A stretch of 64,000 bases of DNA from Litorimonas sp963972195 (GCA_963972195.1 CAXATH010000005.1:124001-188000), one strand, 5' to 3'. Shown: positions 1-9,191, numbered from the stretch's first letter. The notes: generated by a model from the letters alone, not told the origin. A program made the numbers and translations.

Positions 1-557
1 AAGTCTAGGCTCATTTGATTCTCACCAAGAGTGTCGTATTTTTCGTTTTGCAATGGATTATTTTGCCCCTCCACATCTCGTCCAAAAAACAAGCTAAATT
101 CAGAGAAGTAGTCGTTGTTTGCTAAAACATCTTTTGCAAAATTATTAAACTCACCATAATTTTCGCGAAGAAATGCTCTTTTGCCTGCGCGAGGGAAACG
201 CATTTTGTAAAAAAAATAAATTGTTAAAAGTCTTTGCTGTCCGTCTAGAATTGAATATTTATTTTTTTCTTCTTGATATAAAAAAAGCTGTGGAATGGGT
301 AATCCTAATATTAGTGACTCGATTAGCTTTGAGGCACGTCTTCGATCCCATACGTAATTCCGCTGATACCTTGGAATAATTATTGATCCTCGCTCAATAA
401 AGTTAATTAGCGTTGACACATTGAAATCGTTTGGTGACGAAGTGACATCATATTTCACGATGTCTACCTGTTGTTTCTCGACATCCTCCGGCAGATCATA
501 CATCCAAGTGTCAAGTTTGTCATCAGCGCTCGGTGGCTGATTGTTCTGGTCGGTCAT
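1..557 (-). CDS. DUF262 (GmrS-like N-terminal domain) protein, truncated by window edge
   Basis: The gene reads leftward from an ATG at 557, preceded by a G-rich ribosome site, and stays open to base 1; 185 codons are visible. After a leader of about 55 residues come IPRYQRNYVWD (residues 61-71) and LDGQQRL (104-110). These are the two signatures of the DUF262/ParB-like fold found at the N-terminus of GmrSD type IV restriction enzymes and related defence proteins, where DGQQR takes part in nucleotide hydrolysis. The C-terminal effector (GmrD-type HNH or another domain) lies outside the window, so the exact system is unknown. The AT-rich codon use differs from the core genes that follow, which fits acquired DNA. 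Confidence 0.85.
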   Translation of the reverse strand, partial: MTDQNNQPPSADDKLDTWMYDLPEDVEKQQVDIVKYDVTSSPNDFNVSTLINFIERGSIIIPRYQRNYVWDRRRASKLIESLILGLPIPQLFLYQEEKNKYSILDGQQRLLTIYFFYKMRFPRAGKRAFLRENYGEFNNFAKDVLANNDYFSEFSLFFGRDVEGQNNPLQNEKYDTLGENQMSLD

Positions 558-728
558 AATTCCCCCTTATCTCTGGACTACTTTTTACACTTTTAGGGAG
601 AATATCAAGTCAGAATAATTATTCTAAATAGCTCGACTTACTATATAAACTTTACAACGTGCTGTGCAAAACCCCTAAAGCCCTTCACCTCTTCGAGAGG
701 CGGATTACAATGTGTGCACTTTGGCAGT

Positions 729-935
729 TTAAGGAAATTTGTGAATAAAGCGCTTTCTTGGAGGAAAAATTGGACACGCGATGAGGTCGAGTGATTTTAT
801 TTCGCCGTATGAATCACAATACTTGCGCGGGTAATTAAAACAAAGCAAGATCAAAATTAGAAGTTTATCAGCAGAATTTAGTTTAGTATTCATACGAGCC
901 AAAGCGACTTCTCTAATGTGGAAAGTGTACCGCAT
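729..935 (-). CDS. small hypothetical ORF (68 aa)
   Basis: The ORF is 68 codons on the minus strand. Its best support is an AGGAGA Shine-Dalgarno-like stretch about 6 nt before the ATG. The product has one short hydrophobic run near residues 25-33 and otherwise no recognised motif. It lies alone in an AT-rich accessory stretch upstream of the DUF262 gene. It could be a chance ORF. Confidence 0.25.
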   Translation of the reverse strand: MRYTFHIREVALARMNTKLNSADKLLILILLCFNYPRKYCDSYGEIKSLDLIACPIFPPRKRFIHKFP

Positions 936-1117
936 GGATTCTCCTGTTGCCCTTTAGGGTACGCAGCGCGCTTGGCAGGGGAATGACGGGTGTGGAGGGT
1001 TAATCCCCACTTATCCCGTCAAAAAACCTAACCCACCCAACGTCTTACCCCTAAAATCAACAAAATGATCCGCGCTTTGCGAAACGGGGATATATTCAAA
1101 CTCGTTCTTTTGTTCAT

Positions 1118-1517
1118 GGACAGGTAGACGTCACCTACCGGAGCAGGGGACAGCGAGGTTGAGCATCGGGTGGTGACACACCCGACTGTGCCGGGCCACC
1201 GAGAGTGGGTTAGCCTGCCTACCGCGTCCAGAAGCTGTAAACGGCTTCGTCCCGGCGCGACTGTGGGAGCCATGTAAGAGGCCGCTCCGGTTCCAATCGC
1301 TGCCGCGGGGTTAGCGCCCTTGCGAAACATTACCATATTCGGTCTCCGGCAAGGATACCGACCCCGCGGGCAGTCCACCTAATTCAAGGACGAACGCAAA
1401 GGCTGACCCCCAGATGGGCAGCGGGACGAAAGGCTTGGGCGATGCACAATTCAGAAACTATGGCTGCATCCTCACTAACCCCGCTTCGCGGTGCGTCGTT
1501 CGGATGGTAAGATGGCG
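1118..1517 (-). repeat. 400-nt dispersed structured repeat, copy 1
   Basis: The segment matches 29926-30326 in inverted orientation, with about four bases in five identical in the core by eye. The core (1118-1373) holds the inverted pair CCGCGGGG / CCCCGCGG enclosing an inner hairpin, then a long conserved stretch. The second arm (1441-1517) matches 29926-30002 over 77 positions with no length change. A 116-codon ORF can be read over this copy (1028-1378), but small indels between the copies break that frame, which argues for a non-coding or RNA-level role. The rest of 936-1552 shows nothing I can identify. Confidence 0.7.
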
Positions 1518-1526
1518 GTTGGGTGA

Positions 1527-1546
1527 GGGGCAATCCATACGACTCT
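1527..1546. repeat. REP-like half unit flanking the GIY-YIG gene
   Basis: GGGGCAATCCATACGACTCT lies just past the stop codon of the GIY-YIG gene. Its reverse complement begins the palindrome on the other side of the gene at 1858, so the gene is framed by inverted copies. Confidence 0.6.
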
Positions 1547-1552
1547 CTGGCT

Positions 1553-1846
1553 TCAATAATCAAATTCCAACGTCAGTTCCGTCCAGTTCGGATTGGTCTT
1601 TTCAATCAATTCAATTTTCCACTGTCGATACCATTTTTTCATCCGCTTCTCTCTCGCAATCGCGTCAATCATGGAGTCAAAATGTTCATACCATACCAAG
1701 CGTTTGACTTGGTGCTCTGCCGTAAAGCTGTCGGGGTTGTACCCGGTTTTATGTTCGTGAACGCGCGCGGCAAGGTCATTTGTAACACCGACATAAATTG
1801 TCCCGTTCTTGTAGGAACACATCATGTAAACATAGGCATCGCGCAT
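1553..1846 (-). CDS. GIY-YIG family small nuclease (UPF0213/YhbQ type)
   Basis: This is a 97-residue single-domain protein. The GIY-YIG signature appears as YVYMM (6-10) followed by GTIYVGVTND (15-24), with the usual Arg in the LAARVHEHK helix (25-33), and then the family's tail AIAREKRMKKWYRQWKIELI. Members are small DNA nucleases of unsettled cellular role. The gene is isolated. On both sides, reading outward from the gene, the DNA continues with CGTATGGATTGCCCC, so it sits inside an inverted pair of REP-like units. This suggests it travels with, or acts on, these palindromes. Length and motifs look intact. Confidence 0.88.
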   Translation of the reverse strand: MRDAYVYMMCSYKNGTIYVGVTNDLAARVHEHKTGYNPDSFTAEHQVKRLVWYEHFDSMIDAIAREKRMKKWYRQWKIELIEKTNPNWTELTLEFDY

Positions 1847-1857
1847 GAGGTAAGTTG

Positions 1858-1985
1858 AATCGTATGGATTGCCCCGTCAAGCGGGGCAATGACGGAAACT
1901 AAAAGGATGACGAATTTGGAAAGATAAGAAATTAACAAAGCCCCGTCATTACCCGCCCCCGAGCGGGTAATCCATACGACTCTCT
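1858..1985. repeat. pair of REP-like palindromes
   Basis: The first unit (1858-1895) contains ATTGCCCC - 7 nt - GGGGCAAT between CGTATGG and ATGACGG. The second (1941-1985) is the mirror image: CCGTCATTACCCGC, CGAGCGGGTAAT, TCCATACGACTCTC. The head-to-head arrangement resembles a bacterial interspersed mosaic element. Related units occur at 1527 and 29711-29888. Confidence 0.7.
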
Positions 1986-2054
1986 TTCCGCCCCTACGCT
2001 CTCTACAGAAAAGGAGCCTTTCTAACGCCTAAATAACCCGCTATTCCACCCCTC

Positions 2055-2357
2055 GTGGAACGCGTTCTCTCATATCCCCTGCTGGGTCTGCTCTGGATTT
2101 ACCAAAATCTGATCTCGCCGGTTTTGTTCGCCTTTGGCGTGCGGTGCCGGCATTATCCGTCCTGCTCCGCCTATTCCAAGGCGGCGATTAGCCGGCACGG
2201 GCCCTGGCCCGGGGGGTGGATGACGCTGGCGCGACTGCTGCGATGCCGCCCGGGCGGCACAAGCGGGGTTGATAATGTGCCGGAACATATTACGAAGGCG
2301 CCTTTATGGGCGCCGTGGCGGTATGGTCTCTGGCGCAGGACGAATACAGGCGAATAA
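2055..2357 (+). CDS. yidD: membrane protein insertion efficiency factor YidD
   Basis: The 100-residue protein starts at GTG. The family core is visible: a short amphipathic/hydrophobic N-terminus, IYQNLISPVLF (15-25), then RCRHYPSCSAYSKAAISRHG (30-49) with the conserved cysteines, followed by WMTLARLLRCRPG. YidD is a small cytoplasmic-face protein that assists YidC-dependent insertion of inner-membrane proteins. Its stop codon is separated from the thrS ATG by one base, so the two genes are probably translationally coupled. The last 30 residues are more variable than the core. Confidence 0.93.
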   Translation: MERVLSYPLLGLLWIYQNLISPVLFAFGVRCRHYPSCSAYSKAAISRHGPWPGGWMTLARLLRCRPGGTSGVDNVPEHITKAPLWAPWRYGLWRRTNTGE

Positions 2358-2358
2358 A

Positions 2359-4293
2359 ATGGTCACTTTGACATTTCCGGATGGAGCCACCCGCGACTAT
2401 GACAGCGGCGTCACGGCGATGGAGGTTGCCAAAGGCATCTCCAAGGGGCTTGCGAAAAAGGTTCTGGCGGCCAAGCTCGACGGAGAGCTGGTGGATGCGG
2501 CTCTACCGATTGAGGGCGACGCGAAGATCGAGCTGGTCACCGCCGAGGACCCGGAAGGGCTGGAGCTGATCCGCCACGACGCGGCGCATGTGCTGGCCGA
2601 GGCGGTGCAGGAGCTGTTCCCCGGCACGCAGGTCACGATCGGCCCCGTCATTGAAAACGGCTTTTATTATGACTTCCACCGCGAAGAGCCGTTCTCCGAA
2701 GACGACTTCGCCGCGATTGAAAAGAAGATGGCCTTCATCATCAATCGCAATGACAAGTTTGAGCGCGAAGTGTGGAAACGCGAAGACGCGATCAAGCTGT
2801 TCCGCGGGATGGGCGAGGAATTCAAGGCCGAGCTGATCGAGGATCTGCCCGATAGCGAGACCATCACGGTCTATAAGCAGGGCAAATGGTTTGATCTCTG
2901 CCGCGGCCCGCATCTGCCTTCGACAGGGAAAATCGGCAAGGCGTTCAAGCTGATGAAAGTGGCCGGCGCCTATTGGAGAGGGGATTCGAAAAACCCGCAG
3001 CTCCAGCGGATCTACGGCACCGCCTGGCGCACGCAGGAAGAGCTCGACGCGCATCTGCATCAGCTCGAGGAAGCGGAAAAGCGCGACCATCGCCGTCTCG
3101 GCCGTCAGCTCAGCCTCTTCCATTTTCAGGAAGAAGCGCAGGGGCAGGCCTTCTGGCATCCGGATGGGTGGACGCTCTACACCACGCTGCAGAGCTATAT
3201 GTCCCGCCGCCAGAAAGAATATGGCTACCGCGAAATCAAGACGCCGCAGCTCATGGACCGCAAGTTCTGGGAAGCCTCCGGCCATTGGGAAAAATATCGC
3301 GAGAATATGTTCGTTGCGGAAATCGCCGAAGAGGACAAAGTCCTCGCGCTGAAACCGATGAACTGCCCGTGTCATATTCAGGTCTTTAATCAGGGCCAGA
3401 AATCCTATCGCGACCTGCCGATCCGCTACGCCGAATTTGGCTCCTGCCACCGCTACGAGCCATCCGGCGCGCTGCACGGCCTGATGCGCGTGCGCGGATT
3501 TGTGCAGGATGACGGGCATATTTTCTGCACGATGGAACAGGTCACGGACGAGGTGAAAGGCTTTACCGAGCTTTTGAAATCCGTCTATGCCGATCTGGGC
3601 TTTGACGATGTGAAAGTGAAATTCTCCACACGCCCTGATGTCAGAGTGGGATCGGATGAATATTGGGATAATTCCGAAGCGGCGCTGAAAGAAGCCGCCG
3701 ATGCCTCCGGCCTTGAAGTGGAGCTTAACGAAGGGGACGGCGCGTTTTACGGCCCGAAACTCGACTTTGTCCTGCGCGATGCCATTGGCCGCGAATGGCA
3801 GGCGGGAACGATACAGCTCGACCCGAACATGCCGGAGCGCCTCAACGCCTCCTATGTCGGTGATGATGATAATAAACACGCGCCCGTTATGCTCCACCGC
3901 GCCGTGCTCGGCTCGTTCGAGCGGTTCCTGGGGATATTGATAGAGAACTATGCGGGGCGTTTCCCGCTCTGGCTCGCCCCGGTTCAGGTCGTTATTGCGA
4001 CCATCACCTCAGATGCCAATGACTACGCCGAAGAGACCGCGAAAAAACTCAAAGCCGCCGGACTTCGCGTAGAGACTGATCTGCGGAACGAGAAGATCAA
4101 TTACAAAATCCGCGAATTGTCTGCGGATCGAAAGATCCCGGTCATTGCCGTGGTCGGTATGAAAGAGGCGGAAGAGGGCAAGCTTGCCTTGCGCCGACTG
4201 GGGAGCCGCGAGCAGACGATTCTGAGTGTGGAAGAGGTTATCAAATCCCTGACCGAAGAAGCTCTCGCCCCCGACCTAAGCCGGAAAAACTGA
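2359..4293 (+). CDS. thrS: threonine--tRNA ligase
   Basis: The class II synthetase charges tRNA-Thr. The frame is open from 2269, but the ATG at 2359 starts MVTLTFPDGA, the normal beginning of the TGS domain, giving 644 residues. The order is TGS domain (1-60), the editing domain with HxxxH (His73 and His77) and the YYDF stretch, then the catalytic core with MNCPCH and SCHRYEPSG (motif 2) and the Zn-binding Cys/His residues, and a C-terminal anticodon-binding domain with DLRNEKINYKIRE. It lies 1 nt after yidD and is followed one base after its stop by the ATG of a ligase-like gene. Confidence 0.98.
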   Translation: MVTLTFPDGATRDYDSGVTAMEVAKGISKGLAKKVLAAKLDGELVDAALPIEGDAKIELVTAEDPEGLELIRHDAAHVLAEAVQELFPGTQVTIGPVIENGFYYDFHREEPFSEDDFAAIEKKMAFIINRNDKFEREVWKREDAIKLFRGMGEEFKAELIEDLPDSETITVYKQGKWFDLCRGPHLPSTGKIGKAFKLMKVAGAYWRGDSKNPQLQRIYGTAWRTQEELDAHLHQLEEAEKRDHRRLGRQLSLFHFQEEAQGQAFWHPDGWTLYTTLQSYMSRRQKEYGYREIKTPQLMDRKFWEASGHWEKYRENMFVAEIAEEDKVLALKPMNCPCHIQVFNQGQKSYRDLPIRYAEFGSCHRYEPSGALHGLMRVRGFVQDDGHIFCTMEQVTDEVKGFTELLKSVYADLGFDDVKVKFSTRPDVRVGSDEYWDNSEAALKEAADASGLEVELNEGDGAFYGPKLDFVLRDAIGREWQAGTIQLDPNMPERLNASYVGDDDNKHAPVMLHRAVLGSFERFLGILIENYAGRFPLWLAPVQVVIATITSDANDYAEETAKKLKAAGLRVETDLRNEKINYKIRELSADRKIPVIAVVGMKEAEEGKLALRRLGSREQTILSVEEVIKSLTEEALAPDLSRKN

Positions 4294-4294
4294 C

Positions 4295-5563
4295 ATGTCA
4301 GAGGCGGGTTTGGCCGAGACAGATGAGCCTATCCGCCGCCCGCCTAAGGTGGTTCTGGGCGTCTCGCTCTTTGTTCTGATTCTTCTGCCTATTTTCACTA
4401 TGGCCGGCGGGGGCGGTATTGCGCTTATTATGACAATCCTGTCGGTGCTGGGCCTCGCCGGATTGGCGGCGCATAAAGCGTGGAAACATCCTCTTCCGGT
4501 CTGGCTATTTTTTCTGACAGCATTTCTGGTCTGGGCTTGGGTGACGCAGTTTTGGACGCCCTATGAGAAAATTTCGGGCTGGTCCAATGCCGAGAGAATA
4601 TTCGTTTCCGGATTGATCTTCCCGACTGTTATCTGGCTCTGGGCGCAAATGCGCGATCATCCTTTGGGGTCAATTCTGCGCAAAGGCGTGATTTTTGCTT
4701 GCCTCACAGGGATAGCTCTTTTGTTTGTGGATGCGGTCTCGAATTTTTTCATCAGTTTTCTGGTGGACCCGGTGGCCGAAGGGGAAAGCTTCGCCCGACG
4801 CCACGCCGATGCGACGCGCAATGTCAGCCGCGGTATTGTCTTTTATTCGGCTATGGTTTTCCCTGTGGCGGCCCTGATCTGGCCCCTTAGATTTGGCCGG
4901 CTAATCACTTTGGCCCTATTAGGCATCCTTTCGGTATCAGCCTGGAAACTCGGCGTGTATGTCGCCGTCATCGCGCCCTGGCTAGGTCTTGGCTTCGGAT
5001 GTCTCGCGCGGAAATTTCCCGGGGCAACGACCAAAGTCCTCTTGGGTCTTGCTGCCATCGCGATACTGGCGGCCCCTCTTTTTGGTGGCCTTATTACGCT
5101 GGTCAATGAGGATGCGCTTTCAAAACTTCCGGCCTCTTGGGAGCACAGGCTTTACATGTGGGATTTCGTTTTTCGCCGTATCTCAGAGAGCCCGCTCATC
5201 GGCCACGGATTTGATGCGGCCCGGACTTACGCCGACATGTTAACCCTCAGCGATGGACAGAACGTAACACTGCTCTCTCTTCATACACATAATGTCGGTC
5301 TCCAGATTTGGCTCGAAACTGGCCTGATAGGCGCCGCCCTTTCCGGATCCGCTATATTGAGCTGCCTTGGCCTTGGTCAAAAGTTCGCGATGAAAAGCGC
5401 GAACAGAGCATTTGGTCTGTGTGGTTTTCTGACTGTGTTTATTCTGGGGTCCTCTTTTTCCTTTGGGGTGTGGCAGTTTTGGTGGTGGGGAACGTTGTTT
5501 TTGGGGTTGGCAGTGCTAAATCTTGTGCGATTGTCTGCAACTTCACACACGTCAAAGGCGTAA
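4295..5563 (+). CDS. O-antigen ligase / Wzy-family membrane protein
   Basis: This 422-residue inner-membrane protein has about ten to twelve hydrophobic segments. A large periplasmic loop near residues 270-350 carries LIGHGFDAARTY and LHTHNVGLQIWLETGLIG, the His-Asn-Glu pattern of the O-antigen ligase/polymerase superfamily (PF04932). Such proteins join lipid-linked polysaccharide to lipid A core or polymerise it. The ATG overlaps the thrS end region with one base between the genes. A glycosyltransferase follows, which supports a role in surface polysaccharide. Ligase versus polymerase cannot be decided from the sequence. Confidence 0.8.
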   Translation: MSEAGLAETDEPIRRPPKVVLGVSLFVLILLPIFTMAGGGGIALIMTILSVLGLAGLAAHKAWKHPLPVWLFFLTAFLVWAWVTQFWTPYEKISGWSNAERIFVSGLIFPTVIWLWAQMRDHPLGSILRKGVIFACLTGIALLFVDAVSNFFISFLVDPVAEGESFARRHADATRNVSRGIVFYSAMVFPVAALIWPLRFGRLITLALLGILSVSAWKLGVYVAVIAPWLGLGFGCLARKFPGATTKVLLGLAAIAILAAPLFGGLITLVNEDALSKLPASWEHRLYMWDFVFRRISESPLIGHGFDAARTYADMLTLSDGQNVTLLSLHTHNVGLQIWLETGLIGAALSGSAILSCLGLGQKFAMKSANRAFGLCGFLTVFILGSSFSFGVWQFWWWGTLFLGLAVLNLVRLSATSHTSKA

Positions 5564-5652
5564 CTGAGACACGCTTAAATCTTTAAAAATGTGTAATTGC
5601 ATTTTGAAATGAATACGCTATTGGACTGAGCGGGGCGTATGAGGTGACGTGA

Positions 5653-6567
5653 ATGGTTGTTCAGACCAATATATCCAAATTGCCCGAAACGGCCAAAAAA
5701 CTTCCTATTAGTGTGATAATGGTCAGTTACATGACTGGCCCGGCCTTATTAGAGGCTGTGTCTGCGGTTCTTGACGATCGTGATATTCATGAGCTCATTA
5801 TCGTGGATAATGGCAATGCCGAAAGCGCCCGCACCCGTCTAAGCAAAATTGCGGTCAAACATGACCGCATTCGGTTATTACAAGGCCATGGCAATATTGG
5901 TTTTGCAAGAGGGTGCAATTACGGGGCACGCTTGGCCTCCGGTCATTTTTTATTATTCTTGAATCCGGATGCGGTGATTGCCCGAGGCGCGGCCAGATCG
6001 ATGGCAGAATGCGGACGCACTCTCTCTGGGCCTTGGATAACCGGCGGGTTTCTACGTGATGAGAATGGCCGCGAACAACGCGGCGCGCGGCGCGGGTCTT
6101 TAACCCCTTGGTCCGCTTTTGTCAGTTTCACGCCGCTCCATCACATTCCAGGTCTGCGCTCCATTCATCGCGAAGATGAAGCCGTCCCCAGTCGTCCTGC
6201 GCCGGTTGAAACGACAAGCGGTGCCTGCCTGATGACGGATAGAGCCTCTTTTGACCGATTGGGCGGTTTTGATTCGGGCTATTTCCTGCATGTAGAGGAC
6301 ATTGATATCTGCGCCCGGGCCAGAGAAAAAGGCGGCGAAGTCTATATCGTCCCAGAAGCGCGCATCATGCATTATGGCTCCACCAGTGCTGTTCCTCGAG
6401 CTAAGATTGAGCTGGAAAAACTTAAAGGGTTTTTGCGCTATTTTTGGCATTATAAGCCGGGATTTCTTTCGAAGTTCCTGACGGTACTCGCCGCGCCGTT
6501 CATGGCTTTCGCCATAATGGGACGAGCCTATTATATCACTCTCAGGGTCGGTCTCTTCGGGCGATAG
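5653..6567 (+). CDS. glycosyltransferase family 2 (rhamnosyltransferase-like)
   Basis: The 304-residue protein has a GT-A fold near the N-terminus: ISVIMVSYMTG (19-29), ELIIVDNGN, GNIGFARGCNYGA and LFLNPDAVI (a DxD-like acceptor of nucleotide sugar). ASFDRLGGFDSGYFLHVEDID (about residues 195-215) is typical of WbbL-type rhamnosyltransferases. A hydrophobic C-terminal end may contact the membrane. It probably adds a sugar to a surface polysaccharide with its neighbour at 4295. It is separated from that gene by about 90 bases and faces the ArnT-like gene tail to tail (3-base gap). Confidence 0.87.
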   Translation: MVVQTNISKLPETAKKLPISVIMVSYMTGPALLEAVSAVLDDRDIHELIIVDNGNAESARTRLSKIAVKHDRIRLLQGHGNIGFARGCNYGARLASGHFLLFLNPDAVIARGAARSMAECGRTLSGPWITGGFLRDENGREQRGARRGSLTPWSAFVSFTPLHHIPGLRSIHREDEAVPSRPAPVETTSGACLMTDRASFDRLGGFDSGYFLHVEDIDICARAREKGGEVYIVPEARIMHYGSTSAVPRAKIELEKLKGFLRYFWHYKPGFLSKFLTVLAAPFMAFAIMGRAYYITLRVGLFGR

Positions 6568-6570
6568 CGC

Positions 6571-8301
6571 CTATTTCTCAGGGCAGGAAACAACTTCAAT
6601 AATATGAAGATTAACAGCGTCTCCGCGGGAATAATTATACCCGCTGATGACATCGTGCTCTTCCAGACAGCTTTGTTGAGTCTTTGCTGCCTGTTGAAAA
6701 ATCTTAAAGCTTTTCCCTTCATTTTCTAGATCATCGACAATGAAAATATTCCCGATTTTCCAGCTCTTCGAACTGCTCAAGTTAATCTGGTCGCCCAATC
6801 GTATTTCTTTGCCAAATTGGTAAACAAGACTTGGTTCCGTGAAGTTAAGGGCTTGAACCAGAGGGCCGCCTTGTCGGGGTAAATCAAGGTCGTTCGTTTG
6901 GAATGCCTCCGATAATCTATCGGCCAGTTGAAGGCGATCCAGGTTTGGCAGTATTGTGCCATAGGCAACAAAATTAAGAGTCACAGCCGCTAAGGCGACA
7001 TTGATGTAGCTCAGTTTGATCTTGTTGAACCAAAAGTACCCGCCCCCAACTATGATAAATATTAAGGCGGCAACCCCAGCTGCGAGGGCTGTAAAACTAG
7101 CCCCTGTCGTGGCATATTCATTTTGGCCCAATAGAACGACCCCGACCAGTAGAAAACCTAGCGCGATAAAAATAAACGCGCTGGCAATTCTCGTTTTCTC
7201 AAATTCTTTTGTGTTCAGCAGGTGCGACCCCGATAAACCCACCAACACACACAAGGCTGGGAAAATCGGGAGAACGTAATGCGGTAGTTTGGTGGGCATA
7301 AATTCAATCAAAATTAAGAAGGGCACGCTCCACGCGACACAGAGGCGGAGGGCTTTCGGGAGCGGGGCATCACTACGCATATTCTGGCGCAAGTTTCGAA
7401 CAGTCAAAGCTATGGCGGGTAAAAGTAAAAGCGAACCCGGCCAAAGAGTCAGGCTGAGAAGAGCTAAGTGATAGCCGGGCGGGCCGGGGTGGCTTTCTTG
7501 CGCGCTGACCAGCTTCCCCCCAAAATCGTTTCCAAGACTTTCTGCAAAGAAGGCCCCTTGAGTTTCAATGCCAATCGCAATGGCCCAAGGGACAAACAGC
7601 AATAGGGCCGCAGTAATGGCGGGTATATTAATAAGTTGCCTGAGACCGTAACCCCGTTTTTCCCAGATCAACAAAGTTGCAAGCGTCAGCGCAATTAGGC
7701 TCGGAATGACGGGACCTTTAATGAGGATAGAAGCGCCAAAAGCAATCCAGAAAGCCCAGACAGCAGGCCTGGCTTTCCAGAGTGAGAGGGGGGCGGGTTG
7801 AGTTCGTATCGCTGCAATTGCCGCAAAACAAGTGGCCGACAAACCACATAAAACGGCGTCGGTCTTGGCAATATGGGCTTCAAATACCAAGAGAAAAGAC
7901 AGAGCAAGAGCGCACCCGCCAATAAAGGCGCCTTCGCGTCCTATAAGTTTGGCTCCGCCCCAATAAGTGGCCAAAACAGCCAATAAAGCGCCTAAAACGG
8001 ATGGAAGGCGCTGTACCCATATCTGGCGCTTCTCAGGAGAAGAGAAGACCTTTAGCGATGCGACTTGCAGCCAGTATATTCCAGCGGGTTTTTTATTGCG
8101 GGCCTCATCCTGAAATCGGATATTGAGCAAATCTCCGCTTTCCTCCATTTGCACGCTGGCCTGCGCGAACCGGGCTTCGTCCCTGTCGATAACCTGAAGC
8201 GATCCCAAACCGGGCAGGGCGACAGCCAAAAAAAGCAGACTGAGAATCAACAGGTGAAACCGCTTCTTCAAATTTAATAATTTAATTTCCGGCGACGACA
8301 T
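6571..8301 (-). CDS. ArnT-like glycosyltransferase family 39 membrane protein
   Basis: The 576-residue polytopic protein has the GT39/ArnT-PMT N-terminal signature: after the first membrane segment comes VIDRDEARFAQAS, with the acidic pair needed for catalysis, then NKKPAGIYWLQ. About eleven hydrophobic segments follow and a soluble periplasmic C-terminal part of about 120 residues. Family members move a sugar from a polyprenyl-phosphate donor to lipid A or other acceptors on the periplasmic side. The divergent gene at 8433 encodes a polyprenyl-phosphate glycosyltransferase and could make its donor. The acceptor is unknown. Confidence 0.85.
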   Translation of the reverse strand: MSSPEIKLLNLKKRFHLLILSLLFLAVALPGLGSLQVIDRDEARFAQASVQMEESGDLLNIRFQDEARNKKPAGIYWLQVASLKVFSSPEKRQIWVQRLPSVLGALLAVLATYWGGAKLIGREGAFIGGCALALSFLLVFEAHIAKTDAVLCGLSATCFAAIAAIRTQPAPLSLWKARPAVWAFWIAFGASILIKGPVIPSLIALTLATLLIWEKRGYGLRQLINIPAITAALLLFVPWAIAIGIETQGAFFAESLGNDFGGKLVSAQESHPGPPGYHLALLSLTLWPGSLLLLPAIALTVRNLRQNMRSDAPLPKALRLCVAWSVPFLILIEFMPTKLPHYVLPIFPALCVLVGLSGSHLLNTKEFEKTRIASAFIFIALGFLLVGVVLLGQNEYATTGASFTALAAGVAALIFIIVGGGYFWFNKIKLSYINVALAAVTLNFVAYGTILPNLDRLQLADRLSEAFQTNDLDLPRQGGPLVQALNFTEPSLVYQFGKEIRLGDQINLSSSKSWKIGNIFIVDDLENEGKSFKIFQQAAKTQQSCLEEHDVISGYNYSRGDAVNLHIIEVVSCPEK

Positions 8302-8432
8302 ATGTGCGCTTTAGCCAAGCCAGTCCGTTCTGTCCCGTAAAAATTAGGATACGCGCTATTACATATCATATCGGCGGTAGGAACAGGCATTGCGAATTGA
8401 ATATATAATACGGTCATGCCAAAACGGTATTT

Positions 8433-9191
8433 ATGTCGATTGCACAAAAATCATTGGATAGAGAGGCCGATCTTGAGCTCTCAGTCGTTGTTCCCGTCTA
8501 CAATGAATCCGAAAATGTCACGCAATTGGTAGAGGAAATTTCGCAAGCTTTGTTTGCGACCTCTTACGAGATGATCTTTGTGGATGATTGCAGTTCGGAT
8601 AAGACTGTGGAGGTCCTATCGGACCTTAAGAAAAAGCATCCGACCCTTCGGGTTTTGACCCACAAGGCCAATGCCGGACAATCACGTTCTGTCAGAACAG
8701 GTGTGTTCGCGGCTAGAGGCGATTTGATTGCGACTCTGGATGGCGACGGGCAAAATAATCCGGCGGACATTCCCAAAATGTGGGATCAGATAAGGCGCCC
8801 CGATGCGCCCGACAATTTGGCAATGGTCGGCGGGAAACGGCTAAAACGCCAGGATAGCCAGGCGAAATTACTGGCGTCCCGCTTGGGGAATGGCGTTCGT
8901 AAAAAACTTCTCAAAGATCAAGCCGAGGATACGGGGTGCGGAATTAAAGTTTTCCGACGCGAAGCCTTTTTACGGCTCCCTTATTTTGATCATATTCACC
9001 GTTATATTCCGGCTCTGATGCTGCGAGAGGGCTATGCGATCGAATTTGCAGATGTGAGCCATCGTGCCCGTATGGCTGGAAAATCCAAATATACCAATTT
9101 TGGACGGTTAAAAGTTTCCATCGCGGATCTTCGCGGTGTGATGTGGCTCATTTCCCGCTCGCGAAATCCGAAAGGCTGGGACGAAGTTTAA
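8433..9191 (+). CDS. polyprenyl-phosphate glycosyltransferase (DPM1/ArnC-like, GT2)
   Basis: The 252-residue protein carries SVVVPVYNESENV (17-29), MIFVDDCSSDKT, and ATLDGDGQNNPADIP, which holds the donor-binding DxD region. The order matches dolichol-phosphate mannosyltransferase-like enzymes that load a sugar on polyprenyl phosphate. It lacks the usual pair of C-terminal membrane segments, so it is the short DPM1 form. It is divergent from the ArnT-like gene, with about 130 bases of AT-rich DNA between them that should hold both promoters. A donor-acceptor pairing with that gene is inferred. Confidence 0.88.
   Translation: MSIAQKSLDREADLELSVVVPVYNESENVTQLVEEISQALFATSYEMIFVDDCSSDKTVEVLSDLKKKHPTLRVLTHKANAGQSRSVRTGVFAARGDLIATLDGDGQNNPADIPKMWDQIRRPDAPDNLAMVGGKRLKRQDSQAKLLASRLGNGVRKKLLKDQAEDTGCGIKVFRREAFLRLPYFDHIHRYIPALMLREGYAIEFADVSHRARMAGKSKYTNFGRLKVSIADLRGVMWLISRSRNPKGWDEV

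Noticed and set aside
1028..1378. 116-codon ORF over the 400-nt repeat
   Set aside because: The frame is broken by indels in the second copy, so coding is unlikely.
2503..3897. 464-codon ORF on the minus strand inside thrS
   Set aside because: It runs antisense to a complete, well-conserved thrS and has no motif of its own; codon bias of the sense gene explains it.
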